Positions 26,139 through 34,844 of a DNA stretch of 64,000 nt are shown here, in pieces. The stretch is from Acidobacteriota bacterium (GTDB taxonomy: Bacteria > Acidobacteriota > Terriglobia > UBA7540). The position numbers and the translations under genes are program-made. Below the pieces are notes generated by a model. It was not told the DNA's origin. It made no database searches and saw only the letters and a program-made list of their open reading frames with translations. The stretch's first letter is position 1, and every line of letters begins with the position of its first letter. The stretch covers positions 62,001 to 126,000 of the forward strand of contig SCRD01000008.1 of assembly GCA_004298155.1 (NCBI GenBank), written 5' to 3'.

Positions 26139-26729
26139 ATGGCTGTGACCAACTTTTCTGACCCAGAATTCCTGAAGCGACTGAGGGAGCGCGACGCCGC
26201 AAGCTTGGAGGCAGTTGTGGGTGCTTACCTCCCCCAGTTGATTCGGGCTGCTTGGGGGATGGGATTCTCACATGACGAAGCGCAGGATCTCGGCCAATCG
26301 GTATTCCTCGCATTGATGGAAGGTATAGCAAGGTTCGAAGGCCGATCCCACATCCGAACCTTTTTATTCGGCATCTTTTACAACAAAGTATCCGAGCACT
26401 TAAGGGACAAGCAAAAGTTGGAAGGAAACGATCCCATTGATGAGGTTATGGAGTCCCGATTCGACCTGAAGGGAAAATGGCGGCAGCCTCCTGCGAATAT
26501 CGAAGGAGACGTTTTCGGACGGGAAGTGCAAGAGATGCTTCGGGATTGCCTGGAAAACGTCCCGTCGGCTCAGCGCATCGTTTTTTATCTTCGGGAAGTT
26601 GAAGAGATGACGACGCGAGAAATTTGTAAGAAAATGGCAATCAGTGGCACTAACTTGGGTGTAATGCTCTTTCGTGCCCGCAATCGTCTGCGAGAGTGTC
26701 TTGAGAAGAAAGGGCTGAAAAAGGGATAA
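26139..26729 (+). CDS. ECF-type RNA polymerase sigma factor
   Basis: 196 residues. Region 2 (AAWGMGFSHDEAQDLGQSVFLALMEGIARFEGRSHIRTFLFGIFYN) and region 4 (LENVPSAQRIVFYLREVEEMTTREICKKMAISGTNLGVMLFRARNRLRECL) are both complete. Followed 5 bp later by a zinc-binding anti-sigma gene, a usual pairing. Confidence 0.92.
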   Translation: MAVTNFSDPEFLKRLRERDAASLEAVVGAYLPQLIRAAWGMGFSHDEAQDLGQSVFLALMEGIARFEGRSHIRTFLFGIFYNKVSEHLRDKQKLEGNDPIDEVMESRFDLKGKWRQPPANIEGDVFGREVQEMLRDCLENVPSAQRIVFYLREVEEMTTREICKKMAISGTNLGVMLFRARNRLRECLEKKGLKKG

Positions 26730-26733
26730 CCAA

Positions 26734-26967
26734 ATGTATTGTTGCTCCGAAATCGTCCGGCTCGTCTCGACCGACGAGTACTTGGATGCTGGCCTTATGA
26801 AGAGGTTCCAAATCCGCTTCCACCTCGCGATGTGCGAGAACTGCTCAAAGTACGTGCGCCAACTCCGGGCATTGGCACGGGCTGTCCGGAAGAACAGTGA
26901 GCCGGTGCCACCTTCTGAAGTTGAGAGCGCTAAGTCCCACATTCTTCAGCGGTTTTCACGGAAGTAA
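26734..26967 (+). CDS. zf-HC2 (ZAS) anti-sigma factor, soluble
   Basis: 77 residues with the His-x3-Cys-x2-Cys zinc motif HLAMCENCSKYV. No membrane helix, so it should sense a cytoplasmic signal, perhaps oxidation or metal binding at the zinc site. It would hold the sigma factor encoded just upstream. Confidence 0.85.
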   Translation: MYCCSEIVRLVSTDEYLDAGLMKRFQIRFHLAMCENCSKYVRQLRALARAVRKNSEPVPPSEVESAKSHILQRFSRK

Positions 26968-27485
26968 GGGCCTGCCGCCAACCTGTTGTAATATTCAGAT
27001 TCAAATCATCAATCACCGTTAAGCTCCGGGAATTAGAATCCGCCTGATAACCCGGTTTTTGGTGTTGATCCACAGCTAACCCGTTGATTCTTGGTTGTCA
27101 AAATGCCAGTTTTGATAGTCGTCGAGCAGAATCCTTAGGCCTGGCTAAAGATCCTGTAAGTGGAGTTAACTGTCGAGGGGAACTTACGCCCAATGCTTTC
27201 AGGATGCGGGTTAATTGCTGGAGATCGGTCTGCGAAGAGACCACGCTATCATGTTCATAAAACTATACTTGCTTCAATCGAGCGGCTTCTGAGAAACGGA
27301 TGTCCACTATTTACAGCAGGGAAGCGATTTCGGACCTCGCTCTCGAGAAACGTTCTGATTTGCGATCTTTTCTTCAGAAAACTTGGAGAGGTGGGGAATT
27401 TGGCAAAAAAGCTGTAATAACTTCCCGCAAACCGTCACTTACAAACATGGGTTCTGTCGGCCCAAAACCAAGAGTTGGAGGAACT
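26968..27485. other. Intergenic region, no gene seen
   Basis: Relatively AT-richer than its neighbours and without convincing coding frames. It likely contains the promoter for the small exported protein at 27486; no known RNA motif was recognised. Confidence 0.5.
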
Positions 27486-27881
27486 ATGAGAAAAGTTTCG
27501 CTGACATTTCTTGCTTTTCTGGTCTTCTGTGGGATCTCAGTTGCTGCTCCCCAAGGTGGCCAGCAGAAAGCCTTTACAGGAGTGATTATGGACAGCCAGT
27601 GCGCGATGATGGGCAGCCACGAAAAGATGGAAGGGATGCATTCCGACATGTTCAAGAAACCCAGTGCGTCGCTCACTGGACCGGAAGCCAAAAAGTGCGC
27701 CCTCGCGTGCGTTAAGATGGGCGGGAAATTCGTGCTTTATAACCCAAGGACGAAGCGCACCTATCAACTGTCCGACCAGGAAAAACCCCGAGAGTTGGCT
27801 GGAGAAAAGGTCAGGGTCACAGGCACTTACGATGCAGCATCGAAGACCATTCAGGTTGAATCGATAGAAGCCGCTTCCTGA
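27486..27881 (+). CDS. Exported DUF5818-like small protein
   Basis: 131 residues from ATG 27486, chosen over the longer frame because GGAGG lies at 27478-27482 and a signal peptide (VSLTFLAFLVFCGISVAA) follows. The mature part holds FTGVIMDSQCAMMGSHEKMEGMH, KKCALACVKMGGKFVLYNP and LAGEKVRVTGTYD. This pattern is typical of small acidobacterial exported proteins; the conserved Cys pairs could form disulfides or bind metal. Function unknown. Confidence 0.75.
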   Translation: MRKVSLTFLAFLVFCGISVAAPQGGQQKAFTGVIMDSQCAMMGSHEKMEGMHSDMFKKPSASLTGPEAKKCALACVKMGGKFVLYNPRTKRTYQLSDQEKPRELAGEKVRVTGTYDAASKTIQVESIEAAS

Positions 27882-28135
27882 AACAGCAAAGTCTAAACCA
27901 GAGAGAGGCGGATTGCTTTTCCTAATGAAATAGACTGCTGTGGTACCGCCTCTCTCCGGGATCAAATCTAACGCGGCCATGTTAAGACTTGAAACTCCCC
28001 TATGGCCAGGCATTGTGAAATCGGGAATTGAAAAGGGCGTCCGTGGATGTTTTTCCGGAGCCCGATCAACCTTGAACACAACACCCAGCTGCACATGCAT
28101 GAGGGGTGGTACGGCCATGCAGGAAAGGAAAGACA

Positions 28136-31100
28136 GTGTTTCGTAAAATTTTCTCTATTCTTGTCCTCTTAAGCTTCACGAGCCTCTTGGGTATCGCCGA
28201 TGTGTCCAGGGCATTGATCTCAGGTACCGTGACGGATTCCAGCGGGGGCGTTTTGCCGGGGGCATCGGTCATCGCCAAGAACACGGCGACTGGTGTTTCG
28301 CAAACTACAACCACAAATGGGGCCGGTGTTTATCAACTGCTAGACTTACAGCCAGGGCGATATAGCATCAGGGTATCGCTTCTGCATTTCGCAACCCAGC
28401 AAAGGCCGCAAGTTCTGCTTCGCGTTGGCGATGAGCTCCGCCTCGATTTCTCCCTGGCTCCCGGTGGCCAAAGAGAAACGATCGAAGTTAAGGAATCAGC
28501 GCCTCTTGCGCAAACCGAATCTGCCACCGCCTCGACAGTCGTTAATGAAAAGGCCATTGAGGAACTACCCTCCGACGGCCGGCAACTGCAAAATTTCGTC
28601 CTTATTACGCCAGGCGTAGATGCCGGATGGAACGTCTCAACAGCCGCGAACCGTTACGGGAAGGCACGGGAAAACACCGAAGGAGCTTTCTCAGTGGACG
28701 GCGCCCGCGCCCGTTCGAACGATTTCTTGTTCGATGGAATGCCAATGAATCTGCATTACTACAGCGTGATCAACTTTGAGCCGTCGGATGAAGCGGTGCA
28801 GGAATTTGAGGTACTGCGCTCCATCCCTCCGGCTGAATACGGGCGGACCATGGGAGGCCAGGTAGTTATCGTCACCCGGGCTGGAACTGACCACTACTAT
28901 GGTTCGCTCTATGAATTCTTCCGCAATGACGTTCTGAACGCGAACGATACTTTCAGCAACCGCACGGGCCAGCCGCGCGGCGAAGTACGCCACAATCAGT
29001 TTGGCGGCACTCTGGGGGGACCGATCTGGAAAGACAAGCACTTTTTCTTTGTGAACGTCGAATTGCTGCGCAATCTGGAGGCTTCCGAACCTCACACCTC
29101 ATTTATTCCGACTTTACAGGAAAGGCAGGGGTTGATTCCCTATACCGACGCGAACGGCGCACAGCACGTGCTTGACGTGAGCAATCAGATCGCACCCGTG
29201 AGCTCTAAACTGGTAGGGCTCTACCCGGTCCCAAACGCCAGCCTCCCATCGGGGAATTACACCACGACGCTGCCCATCCGCCTGAATGACTATCAATTCA
29301 CTGTTCGCACAGATCACCATTTGACAGAACGCGATACGATCACCGAGCGAACATCCTGGAATCTGAACGACCAGACTTACATTATCGACCGCTTTGGCGG
29401 GCCCTACATACCTGGCTTTCCCCTCGTGAATCCCGAGGAGACCGGAAATGGAACGCTTGGGTATTTTCATGTGTTTTCGGCGTCGATGGTTAACGAAGCG
29501 AGGTTTGGCATCAATCGGTATACCAACCGACTCGCCAATGGCGATACAAGGGACGCCACCCTGTTCGGACTTCCGAACGGTTCGAGCGCCAACGGTATCC
29601 CTTTAATTGACTTCTCACGAGGCGGCCTCGCGGACCTGGGAGGCCTGAACTGGTATAACCGCGACCAAAACGAACTGACCGTCTATGCATCTGACAAATT
29701 GAGTATCCTGCGTGGAAACCACAGTCTCAAGTTTGGCGGTGATTTTAGCCGCTTCCAATTCAACACGCGTGGGGCCACAAATGAGCGCGGAACTATTTTT
29801 TTTGATGGGTCTCGGAACAATCTGATTCCCAAACTTCCTCAGAATCAGGTGGCAAATACGATTGCAGACCTGCTGCTGGGTCTGCCGTCAGAAGCGACGA
29901 TCACCACAGGCGCGTTCGGGAGAGGCTACCGGGACCTGGGCTGGGCGCTTTTTGCACAGGATAAGTGGCGTGCTACGCGTCGCTTGACACTGTCCTATGG
30001 GCTGCGTTACGAATACACCGGCCCTTGGAGCGAAGTACATAACAGGCTGTCCAATTTCCTGCCAGGCGAGGGGATCGTAACGCCGGGCACACCAGGATGG
30101 AATGGGTTGTACCATGCGGACCGGAACAATTTTGCGCCGCGGTTCGGGTTCGCTTACGATGCTTTTGGCACAGGCCGGACGGTGGTGCACGGAGGGTTTG
30201 GCATTCTTTATGGGATCCTCTCGCAGGCAAGCACGGCGCAGCAGATCGAAAATAACGCGCCCTTTTCCGCCCAAGGCGTAACTTTTTCTCCCGCGCCGTT
30301 CTCGCAGGATCCTAATACTCCGACAACAACATTGACGGATCTCCGCATAAGCACCACGCCGTCAAATTCGCTCTCAGCGATTCCTCAGAACGTTCTCACT
30401 CCGTACAGTATGCAGTTCAGCCTGGACCTCGAACAGTCCATTGGCAAAGGGTGGATTGTGGAAGCGGCATACCGGGGGACGCGAGGGGTACGACTCCCTT
30501 TCGATTACAACATCAACCAGGTGCCACTGGATTTTCTTAGCGCCGCCGAGCGCGCGCAAATCAGCGCTGCCGTAGCAGCTAACCAGGATACTTCCCCGAT
30601 CATCAATCCATTGAGGCCCTACCCGGCATTTAACACCATCGAACTATTCACAAACGAGGCGACCTCGACATACCATAGCCTCCAGTTGGAGGTAGAGCAC
30701 CGCCTTAGCAACAGCCTGAACCTGTTGGCCGCATATACCTATTCCAAATCGATCGACAACGCTACCGACTTCGCGTCCGGTGATCCCAGCGAACATGTCC
30801 TCGACAGTTACAACAGGCGGCTGCAACGGGCAGTCTCGAGTTTTGACATCCCGCAGCGGTTTACAGCCGCGTTCAACTACGCGGTACCCGCGCCACAGTG
30901 GAAATCTTTCTTGGGAAACTGGCAAGTCAACGGGATCGTCACGCTACAGTCGGGGCAGCCCTTCACCCCATTTTCAAGTGCCCTTGATCCCTATCGCAAT
31001 GAGGCCTTTAACCGGCCGAATCTGATGGGTGACCCGGCAGCGAACGTTCTATCAGGTTTCGCCTACAATCCCGCAGCGTTCGCGCCTGCGCCCTTCGGCA

Positions 31101-31345
31101 CGTTCGGAAATAGCGGCCGCAACGTGGTGCGAGGCGGCAGTTTCCGCAGCGTCGATCTGTCCGTGTTCCGGACTTTTTCTTTCCGCGAGCGCCTGAAGCT
31201 GCAATTCAGGGCTGAAGCGACCAACGCCTTCAATGCGGTGAATTTCCAGGGACCCGTGATGGACCTCCAGTCACCAGCCTTTGGCTCGTTTGATGTGACA
31301 GCAACTCCCCGCACGCTCCAACTGGGCTTGAAATTGAGTTTTTGA
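28136..31345 (+). CDS. Oar-like TonB-dependent receptor
   Basis: About 1069 residues from GTG 28136 (AGGAAAGG upstream; signal peptide FSILVLLSFTSLLGIADVSRA). The N-terminal carboxypeptidase-regulatory domain (ISGTVTDSSGGVLPGASV) is followed by a plug domain and a large 22-strand type barrel ending in LQLGLKLSF, with the terminal Phe expected of barrels. Such Oar-like receptors are abundant in Acidobacteriota and probably import oligosaccharides or other large substrates. The ECF sigma pair upstream could control it, but a decayed spacing of 1.1 kb makes this uncertain. Confidence 0.88.
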   Translation: MFRKIFSILVLLSFTSLLGIADVSRALISGTVTDSSGGVLPGASVIAKNTATGVSQTTTTNGAGVYQLLDLQPGRYSIRVSLLHFATQQRPQVLLRVGDELRLDFSLAPGGQRETIEVKESAPLAQTESATASTVVNEKAIEELPSDGRQLQNFVLITPGVDAGWNVSTAANRYGKARENTEGAFSVDGARARSNDFLFDGMPMNLHYYSVINFEPSDEAVQEFEVLRSIPPAEYGRTMGGQVVIVTRAGTDHYYGSLYEFFRNDVLNANDTFSNRTGQPRGEVRHNQFGGTLGGPIWKDKHFFFVNVELLRNLEASEPHTSFIPTLQERQGLIPYTDANGAQHVLDVSNQIAPVSSKLVGLYPVPNASLPSGNYTTTLPIRLNDYQFTVRTDHHLTERDTITERTSWNLNDQTYIIDRFGGPYIPGFPLVNPEETGNGTLGYFHVFSASMVNEARFGINRYTNRLANGDTRDATLFGLPNGSSANGIPLIDFSRGGLADLGGLNWYNRDQNELTVYASDKLSILRGNHSLKFGGDFSRFQFNTRGATNERGTIFFDGSRNNLIPKLPQNQVANTIADLLLGLPSEATITTGAFGRGYRDLGWALFAQDKWRATRRLTLSYGLRYEYTGPWSEVHNRLSNFLPGEGIVTPGTPGWNGLYHADRNNFAPRFGFAYDAFGTGRTVVHGGFGILYGILSQASTAQQIENNAPFSAQGVTFSPAPFSQDPNTPTTTLTDLRISTTPSNSLSAIPQNVLTPYSMQFSLDLEQSIGKGWIVEAAYRGTRGVRLPFDYNINQVPLDFLSAAERAQISAAVAANQDTSPIINPLRPYPAFNTIELFTNEATSTYHSLQLEVEHRLSNSLNLLAAYTYSKSIDNATDFASGDPSEHVLDSYNRRLQRAVSSFDIPQRFTAAFNYAVPAPQWKSFLGNWQVNGIVTLQSGQPFTPFSSALDPYRNEAFNRPNLMGDPAANVLSGFAYNPAAFAPAPFGTFGNSGRNVVRGGSFRSVDLSVFRTFSFRERLKLQFRAEATNAFNAVNFQGPVMDLQSPAFGSFDVTATPRTLQLGLKLSF

Positions 31346-31425
31346 AATGGTCCATGTTTGGAAGAAGAAATGGGCAACAGGAATAGCTACAGGGAATCAA
31401 TCTGACGAAAGGTGAGCCGAGAAAA

Positions 31426-32466
31426 ATGGAATCTATCTACTACGTCATGACCTTTCTATGCCATCGGCAGTGCCCGCACTGCTATGAAGATCGCTTTCAT
31501 CCTTACTACGGAGAGGAACTCGAGAGGGTTGTTGGAGAATCCCGACGGAATTTCCGGCGCATCATCAGCCATTTTCCGTCCCGCATGACCTATCAGGACG
31601 TCGACGACGGCTTGAACGAAAAGCCGGGACGCATCATCCTCGCCGGGGGCGAGATTCTGTTGAAAGAAGTCCGTGAGTCTGTCTTATATCCAGCACTTGA
31701 ACAACTCCACGCAAAGTATAAGGACCAGGGTGGAGTTCAACTCTTGGTGCAGACCACGGGCGATGTCTTGACAGAGAAAATCCTTCAAGATTTGCTTCAT
31801 CGCCACGTCTATCTTGTTTCCGTTTCAGGCATAGATCCCTACCACGCGGGTATGGAGACGGAGCTTGCCCGGAGCAAGCTGCGGAACAAACTCACTTCGA
31901 TGTTTTTGGGAAATGGCATGAAGCTGTTTTCCGGTAGCCCCATCAGCAAGACGGACGGGAAGTCAGAGGGGCCTTTCTTCCACTTCTTTGGGGCTACCCC
32001 TGACACCTGGATCGGCAAAATCTGGCCTCGTGGCCGCGCCCAGACAAACGAACTTTCAACGGCAACCCTTCGGGATAATTTCTGCAATGGATGGTCCGGT
32101 GGGCTTAATTTCCTCCAGCGCCGTTACAGCGGGTCGGAAGTTTCCGTTGAGCCCAATGGCAAAGTTTATCCCTGCTGCATGAAGACCCAGATGGCTATTG
32201 GCAACCTTCTCGATGAGGATCTGGACGAGATTATCGATCGACTTGTCGGTAATCCGGTATACGAAGCCATCTCCAAGGGGCATCCGGAAAGGATGGGCAT
32301 CGCCCATGGTTGGAGCGTGGAGAAGTTCCTCGAAAAGTCAAAGGCTACTCTTCCAAGCGGGCGCGTTTATGAAAACTTGTGTGTCGGATGCGACACCTTT
32401 CATCGTGAAGTGCTGATGAAAAGAAGGAGTGACCTGGTCTCTATTGCAGAGGGCAGATCAAAATGA
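31426..32466 (+). CDS. Radical SAM protein with C-terminal Cys-rich region
   Basis: 346 residues. The radical SAM cluster motif is CHRQCPHC (Cys 12, 16, 19). GGEILL is the SAM-binding GGE stretch. The C-terminal part has EPNGKVYPCCMKTQMAIGNLLDEDL and CVGCDTF, resembling SPASM/twitch-type auxiliary cluster regions. Substrate is unknown. It leads a run of same-strand genes (TVP38, flavin reductase, glycosyltransferase-radical SAM fusion, asparagine-synthase-like). Confidence 0.85.
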   Translation: MESIYYVMTFLCHRQCPHCYEDRFHPYYGEELERVVGESRRNFRRIISHFPSRMTYQDVDDGLNEKPGRIILAGGEILLKEVRESVLYPALEQLHAKYKDQGGVQLLVQTTGDVLTEKILQDLLHRHVYLVSVSGIDPYHAGMETELARSKLRNKLTSMFLGNGMKLFSGSPISKTDGKSEGPFFHFFGATPDTWIGKIWPRGRAQTNELSTATLRDNFCNGWSGGLNFLQRRYSGSEVSVEPNGKVYPCCMKTQMAIGNLLDEDLDEIIDRLVGNPVYEAISKGHPERMGIAHGWSVEKFLEKSKATLPSGRVYENLCVGCDTFHREVLMKRRSDLVSIAEGRSK

Positions 32467-32505
32467 CTGGCTCGCGCTCAATCATCAGCAGGTCGACAGA
32501 AGGTT

Positions 32506-33297
32506 ATGGCACTTATGCTCAGGGGTTCTATGCGGCCTAGATTTGGAAACAAAGCACGCATCGCGATTGGCTTGGTCGTCGTTCTGGCCGTTGCCGCTGC
32601 GGCCTATCTGCTCCCATTGGGGCAGTGGACACTCGAATTCATTGGCTGGATTAGGGGCTTCGGTGTTTTCGGAGCCTTCATTTATGGAGTGTTCTATGCC
32701 GTTGGAACCGTCCTCTTGTGGCCCGGGACTGCGCTCACGCTGGGAGGCGGGTTCCTGTATGGCGCTTTTTGGGGGACTGTCCTCGTATCACCGGCCAGTG
32801 TTGCAGGGGCCACGGTAGCGTTTATATTGTCGCGGTCCTTTGCTCGCGGCTGGATAGCTCGCAAGGTCGAGAAATACCCTCGGTTTGCGGCGATTGACCG
32901 CGCGGTGGGGAAGCACAGCTTCAAAACCGTTCTTCTCTTGCGGTTGCAGCCCGTTAATTTGCCGTTTGCCGTACTCAATTACGCCTTGGGTTTGACGTCC
33001 GTCAATCTAAGCGATTACATCCTGGCTTCCTGGCTGGGGATGCTGCCGGCGACCATCCTTTACGTCTACATCGGATCGGTGGTTCGCGATGTCGCCAGCC
33101 TCTTGCATGGAGGTTACTCCGGGGCGACGTCCTGGCAGAGGCTTCTATTTTTGGGCGGGCTGGTTGCTACAGGGATTTTCGTTGTCTTTCTAACCCGGCT
33201 GGCCAAGCGGGCTCTCGAAGAAGAGATGGGAGAGGGACAGGTCGCCGCAAATGGAAAAGGGCAAACAGGAGATGAGTTCCATGAAAACACTGCTTGA
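32506..33297 (+). CDS. TVP38/TMEM64 (VTT-domain) membrane protein
   Basis: 263 residues with helices near 20-40, 55-100 (GVFYAVGTVLLWPGTALTLGGGFLYGAFWG), 150-180 and 200-235. Characteristic VTT motif: LLLRLQPVNLPFAVLNYALGLTSV. Such proteins often sit next to flavin disulfide reductases, as here (33281). The overlap of its end with the next gene supports co-translation. Confidence 0.85.
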   Translation: MALMLRGSMRPRFGNKARIAIGLVVVLAVAAAAYLLPLGQWTLEFIGWIRGFGVFGAFIYGVFYAVGTVLLWPGTALTLGGGFLYGAFWGTVLVSPASVAGATVAFILSRSFARGWIARKVEKYPRFAAIDRAVGKHSFKTVLLLRLQPVNLPFAVLNYALGLTSVNLSDYILASWLGMLPATILYVYIGSVVRDVASLLHGGYSGATSWQRLLFLGGLVATGIFVVFLTRLAKRALEEEMGEGQVAANGKGQTGDEFHENTA

Positions 33298-34804
33298 AAC
33301 ACTCCTTGCTCCCGACGATGCCTACAACCGAGAACTTCTTGAAAACGCCCACCCGCCTGCCTGGGTGAATCCGAAACCGCACGATGTTTATAACCTCGTA
33401 GTGCTCGGAGCAGGTACAGCAGGGCTGGTTGCCACGGCGGGCGCGGCCGCCCTTGGCGCCCGTGTCGCCCTTATCGAGGAACTCCTGATGGGAGGAGATT
33501 GCCTGAATTTCGGATGTGTGCCTTCAAAGGCCCTGATCAGAGCTGCACGCGCCGCCCACGCACCCAGTGAAGCACAGGAGTACGGTGGCCCCACTGCAGA
33601 GGTGAACGTCTTTGACTTTTCGAGAGTGATGGAAAGGATGCGGCGGCTGCGGTCCGAAATTTCCGCGCATGATTCGGTCAAGCGCTTCGGTTCGCTGGGT
33701 GCCCAGGTCTTTCTAGGAGCTGCTTGTTTCAACTCGCCCAACACGGTGGAAGTTGGCGGGCATTCCCTCAGATTCAAGAAGGCCATTATCGCCACCGGCG
33801 GAAGGCCGGCAGGTCTAAATATCCCCGGTCTTGCGGACGCTGGTTTTCTCACCAACGAGACCGTATTTTCGCTTACTGAGTTACCGACCCGTCTGCTCGT
33901 GATTGGCGCGGGTCCTATCGGCTGCGAGCTGGCGCAGGCATTCCAGCGGCTGGGAAGCCAGGTTACTTTATTCGACCTGGCCGCTCGCATCCTCCCGGAG
34001 GAGGATGCGGATGCGTCTTCTCACCTGACAAAGCGCTTTGAGAGGGAAGGGATAAAACTTGTACTCGGAGCGAATTTGCGCTGGGTTGAGTGCCGAAACG
34101 GCGACAAAGTCCTTCACTTCATGCGAGGCGAGTGCGAGGAAAAGGCAGCGGGAACAGAGATTCTGCTTTCGGTCGGCCGCGTCCCCAATACCGAAGGACT
34201 GAACCTCGGAGCTGCGGGGGTGGAATACGACGCAAAAGGCGTGAAGGTTGACGACCAACTGCGCACCACAAACCCTGATATCTATGCTGCCGGAGACGTC
34301 TGTTCTCGATTCAAGTTCACGCACGCCGCCGAAGCGATGGCGCGAATCGCCCTGCAGAACGCGCTTTTCTTCGGGCGGAAGAAGGCGAGCGATTTGATCA
34401 TTCCTTGGACTACGTACACCGATCCCGAAGTCGCCCATATCGGATTTACGGAGGAAGAGGCACGGAAGCGCGGCCACCAGGTCGAGACTTTTACCCTGCC
34501 GCTCGCCGAAGTGGACCGCGCGATTCTCGATGGCGAGACCGAAGGGTTTGCACGGGTCCACATGGATCGAAAGACGAGGCGCATCTTGGGAGCAACGCTC
34601 GTAAGCCGTCATGCCGGCGAGAACATCGGCGAACTTGTATTGGCCATGAACCAGCGGCTCAAACTCGAAGCCTTAAGTGGTGTTATCCATCCATATCCCA
34701 CGCAAGCGGAGGTGATCAAGCGGCTGGGCGATGCGTCCATGCGCTCGCGCCTGAAGCCGTGGATGAAGCAGCTCCTGAAAAAATATTTCAGCTTGCGGCG
34801 GTAG
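33281..34804 (+). CDS. Flavin-dependent disulfide reductase (mercuric-reductase/dihydrolipoamide-dehydrogenase-like)
   Basis: 507 residues from ATG 33281 (AGGAG upstream). FAD site GAGTAGLVATAGAAALG; redox pair GGDCLNFGCVPSKAL; NAD(P) site IGAGPIGCELAQAFQRLG; second FAD motif TTNPDIYAAGDVC; dimer-domain HPYPTQAEVIK. There is no NmerA domain and no C-terminal Cys pair, so it is not a classic MerA although it belongs to the same group. The partner could be a low-molecular thiol, a thioredoxin-like protein or a metal ion. Confidence 0.88.
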   Translation: MKTLLETLLAPDDAYNRELLENAHPPAWVNPKPHDVYNLVVLGAGTAGLVATAGAAALGARVALIEELLMGGDCLNFGCVPSKALIRAARAAHAPSEAQEYGGPTAEVNVFDFSRVMERMRRLRSEISAHDSVKRFGSLGAQVFLGAACFNSPNTVEVGGHSLRFKKAIIATGGRPAGLNIPGLADAGFLTNETVFSLTELPTRLLVIGAGPIGCELAQAFQRLGSQVTLFDLAARILPEEDADASSHLTKRFEREGIKLVLGANLRWVECRNGDKVLHFMRGECEEKAAGTEILLSVGRVPNTEGLNLGAAGVEYDAKGVKVDDQLRTTNPDIYAAGDVCSRFKFTHAAEAMARIALQNALFFGRKKASDLIIPWTTYTDPEVAHIGFTEEEARKRGHQVETFTLPLAEVDRAILDGETEGFARVHMDRKTRRILGATLVSRHAGENIGELVLAMNQRLKLEALSGVIHPYPTQAEVIKRLGDASMRSRLKPWMKQLLKKYFSLRR

Positions 34805-34844
34805 GGAGCGCTAAAAGGCTAGAGAAGGTTGATGGAAAACTCGT

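Noticed and set aside
33281-34804. Classic mercuric reductase MerA
   Set aside because: The NmerA domain and the C-terminal vicinal Cys pair are absent, so only the broader flavin disulfide reductase family is supported.
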